A stretch of 64,000 nt of DNA from Cercis canadensis (taxonomy: Eukaryota; Streptophyta; Magnoliopsida; Fabales; Fabaceae), in assembly GCA_003255065.1 (NCBI GenBank), contig QAOA01007022.1:1013271-1077270 (forward strand), written 5' to 3'. A model generated the notes under the pieces. That model made no database searches, was not told the origin of the DNA, and saw only the letters and a program-made list of their open reading frames with translations. Numbering within the stretch: position 1 is the first letter of the stretch; each line of letters begins with the position of its first letter. Shown here one piece after another: positions 1-11,829 of the stretch. The translations under genes and the position numbers were made by a program.

Positions 1-13
1 CTTTTTTCCTTAC

Positions 14-370
14 CTTTGAAGCTCCAAAACCCTTTTTGAGCCTCTGAATTCTGAAAGCTCTTCTGGGTCTTCTCTCTTTCCTGTCGTTGTCGTTGATTGT
101 TTCCCTTCTAAAGAGCTTGAATCGACGTTACCAAATTCCCAAGGCTGCTTTTATCTGAGTCATAATATAGTAGTGCTCTCTCTCAACTCTTTTTTTTTTC
201 CTTCTCTCTTCTGTCTGTCTAGTTTCTCTCTCATACCCTCTTTCTCACTCTGTTTTTGTTTGAGAATTTGGACACTCTCTTGCCTCACAACTCCTCTCTC
301 TAGCTCTCTATAGCCTATAAGATTCAGCAAGCCTACTGTGAGTTGTTCTCCGGTAACTCGGTGACCACAC
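14..370 (-). other. Probable 5' leader exon of a minus-strand gene leaving the window
   Basis: Read on the minus strand, this stretch is GA-rich, as many plant 5' untranslated leaders are. It begins about 30 bases after a TATA-like box and ends in a good splice donor: the exon finishes in CAAAG at base 14 and is followed by GTAAGG at 8-13. No long reading frame starts inside it, so the start codon would lie beyond the left edge after an intron. The product cannot be named. The extent of the leader is inferred. A chance GA-rich tract with a lucky donor is the alternative. Confidence 0.4.
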
Positions 371-401
371 CTTGAACCAAATGGAGGACCTATTAGCAAC
401 A

Positions 402-409
402 TATTTATA
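402..409 (-). promoter_or_regulatory. TATA-like box for the left-edge gene
   Basis: TATAAATA on the minus strand, about 30 bases upstream of the start of the GA-rich leader. Its position fits a core promoter, but AT-rich DNA gives such motifs by chance. Confidence 0.35.
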
Positions 410-499
410 CTTAAAAAAAAAAAATTTACTTGTAATTCAAGAAAAATGTTCTCACAACAAAAAAAAAATTAGCTAAAAATAACATTAAAATAAACGAAA

Positions 500-705
500 A
501 TTCTATGATACTACATGAATATGTCATATTATATTGACGTGGCAAATATACATAATTTTCATATTTTATTAGATATAAAATATAATTTATTTAATTTTTT
601 AAACAAATTTAAAAATAATTAACTTGTACACATATCATTTATTTATTAGTTATTTCTATATAGTATAACATACTACATAAATACTAAAAATATGTAAGAA
701 ACCTC
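500..705 (+). repeat. AT-rich MITE-like repeat, copy 1 of 4
   Basis: About 205 bp with the same order of landmarks as three other copies at 22,089, 40,921 and 42,784. It opens with ATTCTATGATACTAC, has a very AT-rich core, and ends with TAAGAAACCTC. Both ends carry the motif GTATGTCATACTA, or a close variant, in opposite orientations, as expected of a MITE. There is no coding capacity, and the superfamily was not identified. Confidence 0.7.
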
Positions 706-744
706 TTTTAATAAATCTTAATATGTATCTAGATACATAAAAAA

Positions 745-1345
745 ATTTAATTATAGTATAGAAATATATTAAGTCCGATTACAATGAATGCCACATAGAG
801 GTAAATAATATAATTTGAATGCCACGCAGAAATAAATAATACAGTCGAAATGTCACCCGAAGATAAATAATATAGTTTGAATGCCACTCGTAGATAACAC
901 ATACAACTTGGTAACAATGCAATTAATATAGTACACCAAAAAATATTAAAATAGACATAATTATCAATGAGTTATAATTTTTTAAACTAAATGATAACTT
1001 TAAAAAAAATTAATTATAGTATAGAAAGATATTAAGTCATATTACAATGAATGCCACGTAGAGATAAATAATATAGTTTGATACCACGTGGAGGTAAATA
1101 ATATAATTTAAATGCCACGCGGAAGTAAATAATATTGTCAGAATGCCACCTGGAGATAAATAATATAGTTTTAATGCCACTTGGAGATAACGCATACAAC
1201 TTGATAAAAATGCAATTAATATAGTACACCAGAAAGGATTGAAATAGACATAATTATCAATGAGTTAGAATTTTTTAGACTAAATGATAACTTTAAAAAA
1301 AAAATTTCACACATAAAAAAATAATTATAGTATAGAAAGATATTA
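745..1345. repeat. Nested tandem repeat (about 263-311 bp units with about 31-bp sub-units)
   Basis: Two long units, starting near 749 and 1012, share the opening AATTATAGTATAGAAA and the closing stretch around ATAGACATAATTATCAATGAG. A third truncated unit starts near 1323. Inside the long units a sub-unit of about 31 bp built on AATGCCAC plus GAGATAAATAATATAG occurs nine times: at 786, 819, 849 and 880 in the first unit, and at 1049, about 1080, 1111, 1142 and 1173 in the second. The second unit has one extra sub-unit, which explains its greater length. The short open frames on both strands here are by-products of the repeat. Confidence 0.8.
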
Positions 1346-1349
1346 AGAA

Positions 1350-2477
1350 ATAGACATAGGCGATTATATAGTGCGCTAAAACAACATTGAAATATATGTG
1401 ATGGTCGATGTGTTAGAATTTCTTTTTCTTTTTTTTTTTTTTTTACAAATTGATAACTTTTGAAAAGTTTAGAATTGCAATAAAATGTCGCTATTTTTAA
1501 TGCAATAAGCATGATTAGGAATCTTCCTCTTAAAAATTAATGTATCATGTTTAAGTGTGCATCTTTTTTCTTTTGTTATTTTTGATTATGACTTTAGATT
1601 TAAGCACGAAACCCATAAATTTTGAGAATTATCTCAATATCACTCAACCATTGAACATTCGATTAGTATGCATCTATATATATAACCAAGCATCCAATGC
1701 TTTATAGAAAGATATTAAAAATATGATTAGGTCAATTAAATAAATGAAAATTTTGGTTAAAATCCTAAAAGATAGTTTTTGAAAAATGATTGTAGATGTG
1801 TTATATATTTTTATGAACATTTTAAAATTAAAAATGAAAAAACAATAAAAAAAAACTTTGTCATTATTTTTTTTTAAACAAACAACAAAAAATATTTAAG
1901 AATGACATTGGGTAACTCAAAATGTTGACTTGAGAATAATATTGACAAATATAAGTTGCGCAACAATTTGATGATAGGGACCACTAAATAAATGACTGTA
2001 TAATTTTTCACTTCATTGAGACTATACACTCGAGCAATTACCTCTGAGGCTTATAGCAATTTCACTGTTTATTTGTTCTGTGTGATGAAAATATGGGCAA
2101 AATGACTAAAAAAAATATAATTTTATAAAGTATTTACACAAATTAGGTAGTTTAAATTTTTTTTACCGATTTGAAACAATTTTAAATTATTAATAGACAC
2201 ATAAAAGAAAAAGTTACACTACTTTGAGTAATGTAACTCATCTTGTTCACGTCTCATGAATAAAATAATGAAAAGTATATTATTTATGTAAAACATTTGT
2301 ACAGTGTTCTATTTTGATAAATAGTGCTAAAGAGAGCTCATACAATTAGAATTCAAGTTAAGAATCCTAAGACTATTATCTATAAATGATTACAATAGAC
2401 ATAATTTTGGATTTATATTATTTTACCATTTTAAAATTAAGAGTGAAAAAAAATAATTTGATAAATTTTTTTTTTAT

Positions 2478-2516
<39 letters not shown>

Positions 2517-3059
2517 TTTTATTTTGAAGTATAATACAATTTTTGAGGATCGGACATTGGAGGTGAGGCTATGAAAAAAAGATAAGAGTCACTTTTAAAT
2601 GGCTTTGAGTCAAAAGAAAAATTAAGTTTGTTTTATATAACACTTTTTTTTGTTATGCCTATATAAACTTTTAAGAAATTAACACCAAATAAAAAGATTC
2701 GAGCAATGAATTCTATCATAAAGCCATTTCTTTCTCTAAATTTTACGTAGTTTAACACTTTAACTATTATTAAAGTTTTAATTGCATTTTTAATCACTTT
2801 AATTTTTAAAAATTCAATTTAATTTCTCTGATATCAATTTTGACATTTATTTGTATAAATGTTAAATCGAAGTAATTTGGCCCTCCATCATAATAGTGGT
2901 TACCTATTTTCACAAATTGTATTGTTAAGAATTTGATAATAAGAAATTGACAAAAATGATATGCACTGTCGCACCAATTATGTGGCCTTTTAACATGCTG
3001 CAACATCGTCACTGCTTAATGCCATACCATCAATTTTGTTCTTTATATTTATAACAATA
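1350..3059. other. AT-rich intergenic stretch, no gene seen
   Basis: No reading frame resembles a known protein. The stretch holds homopolymer runs, an (AT)n microsatellite and scattered short frames of low-complexity composition. Confidence 0.6.
2481..2509. repeat. (AT)n microsatellite
   Basis: About 14 uninterrupted AT dinucleotides, followed directly by a run of T. Confidence 0.95.
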
Positions 3060-3345
3060 TCACGAGAACCGTACAGCCGTGGCTTAGGAAGCGAATTGCA
3101 ACCGTCTGATAACGGCTGCGGGCATTTAATGCGTGTGTTGTGAGCACAACACATCAAGTGATGTAGCGCCGAACTACTGACGGCGCTACGGGAAATGTGA
3201 CGGCTCAGAAGTAACGGATTTTCTGCCGCGTTCCGTTATATATTTAACGCCAAAACGTGTTTTTCTCCCTCTGCGGCTACTTTCTCTGTCGTCGTGGTGG
3301 CAGGCAAACGTACTGGCCCGAGTAAACCCGGCAGCGACTTTTCAA
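3060..3345. other. GC-rich island with perfect inverted repeats; possible orphan promoter
   Basis: The base composition rises sharply against AT-rich flanks and CpG is frequent. Two perfect 9-bp inverted repeats are visible: TGTGTTGTG at 3134-3142 with CACAACACA at 3145-3153, and GTAGCGCCG at 3163-3171 with CGGCGCTAC at 3181-3189. A TATA-like stretch near 3237 is followed by a CT-rich leader-like tract. No open reading frame follows. It could be a relic or a live promoter with a non-coding transcript, or a fragment of a transposon end. Confidence 0.4.
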
Positions 3346-3590
3346 TTTCTTTTTTTTATTTTTTTATTTTATGACTTTCGGATATTATATTATCTTTTTA
3401 GTGGTCGATTTGACCCTGAAAGACTACATGTTTTTACATATTTGCCACTTGCTTTTACTAAGGCTGCGCTCGCCTTATATCTAGCGAGTCTAAAGATTTC
3501 ATTTCATTTTTTGTTTTGACGGGGACTTGGACTTGGAGGTCTCTTTTCTCTACAAAAATAAAATAAAACAATTGGATTGTTTTTTAGGGT

Positions 3591-4290
3591 AATTTGACTA
3601 AAATAATATAATTGGATAAATTATTTATCTAAATAGTGTACATTTGAAATTATTTACTTAAAAGGGACAGTTTTAATTTTCTTAATAATATTCGAATTTG
3701 AGTTGATAACATTTTTGAGTGTCAAAACTGTGAATGAACTGAACACAATTTAGGAATTTTTTGACCAAAGCGTGATCACTGTTAACCTAAAATTCTTGCC
3801 AATTCAAGTCACGGTTTTGGAGGTTTGAGGTCACGATTTTGCTTCATGTTTTGTCACAGTTTAGCATGTATTTTAGTCATAGTTTTAAGACAAAGGGGGT
3901 CATGGTTTTAGGCAATATAAATTTATTTGTAGTCACGGTTTTGAACAAAGACGTGATCTAAATAATAGGCAAAACCGTGACCCCCATTGTCCTAAAATTA
4001 TGACTGAAATACATGTCAAACTGTGACAAAAAATGGAGAAAAATCGTGACCTTAAACCTCCAAAATCGTGACTTGAATTGGCAAGAATTTTGGGTTAACA
4101 GTGATCATGCTTTGGTGAAATTTTTTTTAAACCGTGTTCAGTTCATTCACGGTTTTGACACTCAAAAACATGATAAACTCAAATTTGAATATTATTAAAA
4201 AAAATAAAAATTGCTAATTTTAAATAAATAGTTTCAAATGTATACCATTTAGGTAAATAATTTGTCCAATTGTATTATTTTAGTCAAATT
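3591..4290. mobile_element. 700-bp foldback (hairpin) element
   Basis: The left half, starting AATTTGACTAAAATAATA, is repeated in reverse complement in the right half, which ends TATTATTTTAGTCAAATT. The match runs to a centre near 3940 with only scattered mismatches, so the whole element can fold into one long hairpin. Each arm carries repeated short motifs of the type GTCACGGTTTTG. There is no transposase, and a target-site duplication was not evident. It is a non-autonomous foldback or hairpin element of unassigned superfamily. A related single arm lies at 8,621-8,990. Confidence 0.8.
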
Positions 4291-5429
4291 TCCGTTTTCT
4301 AGTTTGCAATAAGTTTTTTTCTTTTTTAATGTGATAGTTTGCAATAAGTTTACAGTGAAGATGAGTTAGTTTTAGTTATCAGAGTTAGTTCACTTGATAA
4401 TAATAAAAAAAATTCATGTATAAAATTTAAATTTCACTCTTAATAATTTTTTTTAATAAATATTATTATAAGTTCTTATTTAAGTTTATGACATATTATG
4501 GTATTGAAATGAGCCAGCCTTCCCTCCTCTTAAATTTTTATGTTTCCAAAAAAAAAAAAATTATTTTCTCTATAGCTCATAAAATCAACTATAAAACGTA
4601 AACCTTTAATATTAGACTTAAGAATTTTGTCTAATATGAAAATAGAGATTCTCAATCAAGTTGCATTACACTTGCTTTTTAATTTTAAATATTTCAATTA
4701 AAGAAAAAATAAAAGAACACTTTTTTTTTAGACAAAAAAAGAAATAAAAGACACTTTTATGTGGTAGTGTATTGCATCACCTAATTGCGGACTATAGTTT
4801 TGTTTCTAAAATCAATAATTTGATAAATCATAAAAAATATATAATAATTATATCAATTAAATGAATAAAAAAATTTTCAAATATAAATTACAAGGTAGAA
4901 TATATCTATTGATTCAATATTATACTCAGTCAATTTACCAGAATTAAAACTAACAAAGAATTAATATATTGAAAAATCAAGAGAAATTCATGAAAATTTG
5001 AAAATCTTGACATATGCCAAAGATGATGTATAAAATTCCTCATTCTTGTTATATGTCAAATGTCAAAAGGGAATTTTAAATTTGACCAAATTTTCAAGAA
5101 TTTTAAGTTGGGGTTACCACTTACCACCGTATCGGGCGCGCGTGGAATTTGAAGGCCACGGTGGCATGTATATCTGGGTGGTCCAGACAGTAGACTTGAA
5201 AAAATAGTACTAGAACCAATCACTTAATCAAAATGAAATTTTTTTTTAAAAAAATCAGAGTAAGATAATCATTTAAAGTGGTCCCAGGTACACGTCATAA
5301 TCTCGGCTCATTGAGGGGATCCACGTGGTATGGTCGCTCTCGTACCCACGTGTCATGAGTCCACTCGATTTTGCACTCCCCCAATGCAAGGACATTCTCT
5401 TTCCGACTCCCTGAAAGCCGAACACAGAG
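4291..5429. other. Intergenic stretch; two G-boxes near 5.33 kb
   Basis: No gene seen. The stretch is AT-rich apart from a GC-richer part at about 5,110-5,420. That part holds two CACGTG palindromes, at 5332-5337 and 5347-5352, a typical target of bZIP and bHLH factors. A short minus-strand frame of 76 codons here resembles nothing I recognise. Confidence 0.5.
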
Positions 5430-5930
5430 AGGTTGGTTATTGTTTTCCAATAGATCCTCCAACTTCACCAAATTACAGATATGGCATTCACCAATCACCA
5501 AATTAGAGAATTTTTTTTTGAGCAAACAATAAAAAAAAATAAAAAATCATATTAATGATTATATATATATATATAGGTGAGTGACTCTGAAAAATTAAAA
5601 TTTTAAAATCAAATTTATTGATGATTACTGAAAAATATAAAATGCCTATTAGTTAATAAAACACAAATATAAAAAGTCANAGGTTCGTTATTGTTTTCCA
5701 ATGGATCCTCCAACTTCACCAAATTACAGATATGGCATTCGCCAATCACCAAATTAGAGAAATTTTTTTTGAGCAAACAATAAAAAAAAATAAAAAATCA
5801 TATTAATGATTATATATATATATATAGGTGAGTGACTCTGAAAAATTAAAATTTTAAAATCAAATTTATTGATGATTACTGAAAAATATAAAATGCCTAT
5901 TAGTTAATAAAACACAAATATAAAAAGTCA
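5430..5930 (+). repeat. Direct duplication (about 250 bp twice) around a single N at 5680
   Basis: Bases 5430-5679 and 5681-5930 are the same sequence with only a few differences, for example GGTTGG against GGTTCG and AATAGATCC against AATGGATCC. The first copy ends exactly at the N and the second begins exactly after it. This is the pattern of two overlapping contig ends that were not merged. Confidence 0.9.
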
Positions 5931-6393
5931 TGTCTTAGTATCAAAATTTTAATTTTGCTAAAAAGTAATATGTTTGATAAATTTTTGGAAAATCAATTCT
6001 TGTATTGTAAGTTGTGAGATCAATTTTAAGAGAAGTAACTTCTCCTTAATTTTTCTTTGAGGATCAATTCTTTTTAAAATTAATTCTTAGAGAAATTAAT
6101 CAAAACACACACTAAGTTATGCACTAAGCTAATAATATAAATAAGAAAATTAAGCCCTACGTACAGAAATTTGGGTCTACTCCACCCGCATTCCTATTTA
6201 CTTAGCTTAGTGCAAGTGATACACTATGTTTACCTAGGAATTGTTTGTGATTGAGATTATGATGCATTTGGATTTAATTAATGGTCAATCAAGAAATTTT
6301 TTTTTACTGTATGAGAAAACAATGCATATAAATTAGTTTAATCATATAACATTTAAGATATATATTTGATCCACTACTAATATAAAACATTTA

Positions 6394-6447
6394 AAAGAAA
6401 AAAAAAATTTATGGTATCTTNAGAAAAAAAAAAACTTATGGTATCTT
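6394..6447 (+). repeat. Short direct duplication around a single N at 6421
   Basis: An A-rich tract followed by TTATGGTATCTT ends at the N and is repeated immediately after it, about 26 bp on each side. Confidence 0.85.
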
Positions 6448-7326
6448 TTTTGATATTGATCTATATTATAATGTTTATAGATCTGCAATCATTATTCTAC
6501 CATAAATCACTAGGAAATATATGGTTTTTCTTTTACTTTTAATTTTTAATGTTTGACTTGGAATAGGATTTATTCCTTGACTTTAATTACTTAGGACACG
6601 CACGAGTGGTTATGATTCTATATGCGATTTATTACATGGAAACGAATAACCACATGTCAACAAACAATATTTTAACTCTTCTGGAAAAAAAAAAAAATTA
6701 GACAGAATTGCCTATGTGGTGGATTTTACTTGAGTTTTAAAAGATGTTGGTGGTGACAATTTGAGGTGAGATTTTTTAAGAAATAAAAGTAGCCGATCAT
6801 ATTCTCCCAAGGCATCGGACAGATAGGATCTTCTTTTGATTAACCTAACTATTTAATGTAATTTTCTTAGGCACAAAAGCAAGAAATGGAATTTACGTAA
6901 ACATTCCAAATACTGATCCGAATTCTGCCTTGGACCACGTGATTATGAGCGTTCAGTATGTGTTTTCCTTCACTTCTTAATTAGTTACTTTACAAATAAT
7001 AAAAAATAAACGATTTTTTTTTAATCTAAAACTTGGGTTTAATGTGATTCTTTGAATAGATATAGACTTATTTAATTTGGGGTGAATCATCCTTATCCAA
7101 AGTTTTATTGTTGAAACATCCTTAGTTGTAACCTTATATGTGAGAGTACTTTGAGAATTTTTCTTTTTTTGTCAAAATAGAACTAGAATACAAGGACCAA
7201 AACGAAACGATCACACAACTGTCAAAAGTATTAAGAACCAATTCAACCAAAAAGCTTAATTTGTTAGATGAATGTCATAAATAGTTTTATATGTAACACA
7301 CTCCCGCACTCGAAAGTCCTTTGAGC

Positions 7327-8004
7327 TTGAAGTGCAGACAAAACACATGCCTACTTTTACTATGTGCTGAAATTTTAATTTAATTGAGAAAGTATGACAG
7401 AAGAATTCGATCTTCTAACCGTTTAGTCAAATAAGTTTCGATATCATGTCAATAACCAATTTAACCCAAAAGTTTAAGTGATTATGTGAAGTCTCATAAA
7501 TAATTTTATATCTAACAAAAAGAATCATGGTGGACAAATATAAATGTCTTAATGATGATCTTTATCCTCTTAAGCTACTTGTAAGCACCTTTTATCTAAT
7601 GGAATATATCGCTTATTAGTTTTAATCTTCAATCTTTTATGCAAAGTGGATGATATGACTTCAAANTTGAAGTGTAGACAAAACACATGTCTACTTTTAC
7701 TATGTGCTGAAATTTTAATTTAATTGAAAAAGTATGATAAAAGAATTCGATCTTCTAACCGTTTAGTCAAATAAGTTTCGATATCATGTCAATAACCAAT
7801 TTAACCCAAAAGTTTAAGTGATTATGTGAAGTCTCATAAATAATTTTATATCTAACAAAAAGAATCATGGTGGACAAATATAAATGTCTTAATGATGATC
7901 TTATCCTCTTAAGCTACTTGTAAGCACCTTTTATCTAATGGAATATATCGCTTATTAGTTTTAATCTTCAATCTTTTATGCAAAGTGGATGATATGACTT
8001 CAAA
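7327..8004 (+). repeat. Direct duplication (339 and 338 bp) around a single N at 7666
   Basis: Bases 7327-7665 are repeated at 7667-8004 with a few substitutions and one single-base indel in the GATCTTTATCC stretch. The copies abut the N on both sides. The repeated sequence is non-coding. Confidence 0.9.
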
Positions 8005-8150
8005 TAGCATTTGCCCATAGAAAATTTATTGTTCGCACTACTGTAGAATAAATTAAGTTGTAGAAAATTTGCCTATTCTTTTAAACAATATAATCTATTG
8101 TAGTTACATAATTAACCAGGTACGATACATAGCCTCGTAAATAATGAAAA

Positions 8151-9558
8151 ACGTAGTCCATGTATATTATTTAAACTCATACTACTATATCTGCATAGTT
8201 GGTACTCTCTGAAACTAACTTTAAAAATAAAACATTACAGTAGACACAACTAACTTAAGTTGCACAGTGGTGTTAATTTAGGTGGTGAGTTGATAGCATT
8301 ATTCAAAAAAACAAGAAATTTTAAGAAAGAAAAGATGTTTATTGTGTTGAATAACCCATACTATTGAATTTGAACCAAAGAAAAAAAAATAGTTTATCTA
8401 TGTAAAAATTGTTGAAAAAAAAAGTATGGGTTATAGTACTAGATCTAAGAAGCACGGACACGGTAGTTTGCTGTCGTATCCCCGTGTTTGACATATCGTT
8501 GACATAGACATAGTCAATACACAACTACGACATGCGTTTGACACTTTTACGGACGTGTCCAAATAAAAATAATAATTTTTTTTGACTTGGACACACGGCT
8601 GACACGACTCGAACATGGGCAATTTGACCAAAATAATATAAGTGAACAAATTATTTACCTAAATGATGTACATTAGAAAGTATTTACTTAAAAGGGGCAG
8701 TTTTGATTTTTTTAATAATATTCGAATTTAAGTTAATCGCGTTTTATCATGACCAAAATCGTGAATCAACTGAACACGGTTTAAAGAGTTTTTCACCAAA
8801 ACGTGATCACTGTTCACTCAAAATTCTTGCCAATTCAAGTCACGGTTTTGGAGGTTTGAGGTCACGGTCTTCCTTCCTTAAGGTTACGGTTTTCCTTCTT
8901 TTTTTGGTCACGGTTTGACATGTATTTTCAGTCAATAATTTTTTGTTTTTGGGTCACGGTTTCGCATGATTATTTCTTCCTAAGGTCACGTAGTCCATGT
9001 ATATTATTTAAACTCATACTACTATATCTGCATAGTTGGTACTCTCTGAAACTAACTTTAAAAATAAAACATTACAGTAGACACAACTAACTTAAGTTGC
9101 ACAGTGGTGTTAATTTAGGTGGTGAGTTGATAGCATTATTCAAAAAAACAAGAAATTTTAAGAAAGAAAAGATGTTTATTGTGTTGAATAACCCATACTA
9201 TTGAATTTGAACCAAAGAAAAAAAAATAGTTTATCTATGTAAAAATTGTTGAAAAAAAAAGTATGGGTTATAGTACTAGATCTAAGAAGCACGGACACGG
9301 TAGTTTGCTGTCGTATCCCCGTGTTTGACATATCGTTGACATAGACATAGTCAATACACAACTACGACATGCGTTTGACACTTTTACGGACGTGTCCAAA
9401 TAAAAATAATAATTTTTTTTGACTTGGACACACGGCTGACACGACTCGAACATGGGCAATTTGACCAAAATAATATAAGTGAACAAATTATTTACCTAAA
9501 TGATGTACATTAGAAAGTATTTACTTAAAAGGGGCAGTTTTGATTTTTTTAATAATAT
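8151..9558 (+). repeat. 837-bp-period tandem duplication ending at a single N
   Basis: Bases 8151-8721 and 8988-9558 are offset by a constant 837 bases and look identical over 571 bp. The second copy stops at the N at 9559. Between the copies lie 266 bp that belong to one arm of the hairpin repeat family. The junction into the second copy falls at a GTCACG/ACGTAG site with a few bases of microhomology. Confidence 0.85.
8621..8990 (+). mobile_element. Single arm of the hairpin element family
   Basis: Starting at AATTTGACCAAAATAATA, this closely follows the left arm of the 3,591-4,290 element. Shared stretches include GTGATCACTGTT, the following CCAATTCAAGTCACGG, and TTTTGGAGGTTTGAGGTC. The opposite arm is absent. 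The first 100 bp recur at 9,458-9,558 as part of the 837-bp duplication. Confidence 0.7.
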
Positions 9559-10422
9559 NTAAAAAAAAAAAACAATTTATCATGCTTGCAACATTAATTT
9601 AATTATTTATTTATCAATATTAATTCATGAGACCATAATTATTAAGGAAATGAAAATAACGTTAATTTTAATAGCAGCAATTATAAGTTTTTGTTTTTGG
9701 GGGCGGGGTGTTTAATTTAAAGACACTACCTAATTAGGTAAAATTGTTAATTCCAGCAAAAGCAAGAATTAAGCATGTTATGAAAATAACCCCAAACTGA
9801 GTCTAAATTCACTTATAACATTCATAAAGACCCAAATACAAATGCACATATATACATGTTTATAATAGGGTCAGCAATTAATAAATAGTAATATATATTA
9901 GAGAATCAATTTGAAAATTGATATTCGAGATAAGAGTCTTGATAAATTATGGTAAAATAATCAAAAGATTGATTTATTTGTTTGTACTGATGTGTAAAAC
10001 TAGTGCAAATGCATGTGCACGCGTGTGATTTACGTATTCTCATTTGACTAATGGGAGGAAATGTCACTATCAAAATTTGATTAACTTTTCTTAAGATTGA
10101 TTAATAAAGCTTAATGAAGACCGTTGCTTTACAAGCATCCAATGGATCTGGGCCAAAAAAACAAATATTCTATTAATTATAAAAATATAAAAATGAGGCA
10201 CACGAATGAGCATTTATATTATTATTTACATCTATTAAGAAAAGCTAAGTGGTGGAGTGGGATCCAAATCATATTCTTAACTATTCTTAATTAAAGAATT
10301 AATGCGCCCCATCTTTTATGCTGATATGTTTCTCTAAGCTCAGGCAAGAGAACAAGTTCTTTAATCTAGTTAGTTTAATTATCAACCCCTCCTTCACTCT
10401 TTATTTATTGTGTAATCGCCAC

Positions 10423-10430
<8 letters not shown>

Positions 10431-10453
<23 letters not shown>
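10431..10453. repeat. (CT)n microsatellite
   Basis: Uninterrupted CT dinucleotides, preceded by an imperfect CT-rich tract. Confidence 0.95.
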
Positions 10454-11807
10454 AAAACTTCTCTATAATTAATAATATGTATAATGTTTGTTAGATAGAA
10501 ATTAAGAGGAGAAGGTTGGTCCAAAGGAAAACCCAATTAATGATTAGTGAAATTTATCAAAATAAAATAAACTAATTAACCATATTATATATATACCTCG
10601 TGGATATGGAAAAAATAAAATAAGAAAGTGAAGATGGTAGCTTTCTTTACTAAGTTAATTGGGAAAATATTTCACCATGCTGCTTGCTTCACTATATATA
10701 TATATATGATTACAAGCAAAAAAAAATTATTTACTATGACAGATGATAGAAGCAATTCCAAATCATCATTGGATCTTGTTTGCATGGATGGCTATATATA
10801 GAGCACTTTTAAAAAAATTATAGCTTATTCTTTTTTTTAAAAAATAAAAATATTTAGATTATGATATATTTTAAAGAAATTTCTATATAAGAAAAATCAT
10901 ACATTTAAATCATCAATAGTACTATTATAGTCACCAATAGTAAGTATATTAGGATTTGATTACAGGTCCTAAGAACTTTCTTAATCTTAAAAGTTAGGTA
11001 TATAATCACCTAAGTTATTGATACGAGATTTAGTGATTAAGATTTGTTGACATCTTATGATAAGTTTTCTTTGATATATTATTGGCAATTGGATGGATGA
11101 GATTAATTAGTATGTTTGCAAAATCTTATATGCAAGCATCAGAACCTGCGCTATGCATCCAATATCAATGTGACCAAGAGAACATCTATAGATCGCAATC
11201 ATGAATATGTATCTAGGATTGGTTTCGTTTTCTTGGATTCCTGATTTGAGGGAAAAAATAAGATGAAAAGGAGCATGCATGTTTTAAGAATTAATCTTTA
11301 TTAAGCTGTACAAAAGGATATGATTCCTTCTTTGCACATCTTTATACTATAAGTAACCTTTTGACTAATTTCATCTTCCTTCTCACTTTTGTTAATTAAG
11401 TATGCGAAAACGCGTGTTAATATATAGTTTAAAATCTTATGGAAATTAAATTAAATTTATACCTTGTAGCTGTTTCTGTAAATCATTTCTCAATGAATTA
11501 TAACAACAAAAGTTCTAAATACTATAGATTGATATAATTATCAAATAAAGTTTATACTATATTATTGGAGAATTATCAAATATAACTTTCAGAATACATG
11601 AATACATCAAGTATTTAAATTGATTTTTATTAATATATAATTTAACATTTAAATTTACATGATAATTTATTGTAATTAAATAATTTTGTAAAAAATATTT
11701 TATGATATAAAAATATAAAGTTTTACATCTTTGATAATTGATCCTTGCACTTTTGTGGGCCAGAAACACGCAAAGTATGAGGAAGATAAAAAGAAAAGGA
11801 GGGGAAG

Positions 11808-11829
11808 GAGAGAGAGAGAGAGAGAGAGA
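11808..11829. repeat. (AG)n microsatellite
   Basis: About ten AG dinucleotides inside a purine-rich tract. Confidence 0.9.

Noticed and set aside
8339..9486. Identical 61- and 72-codon frames in two places
   Set aside because: Identity comes from the 837-bp duplication. The sequence is a dispersed non-coding repeat.
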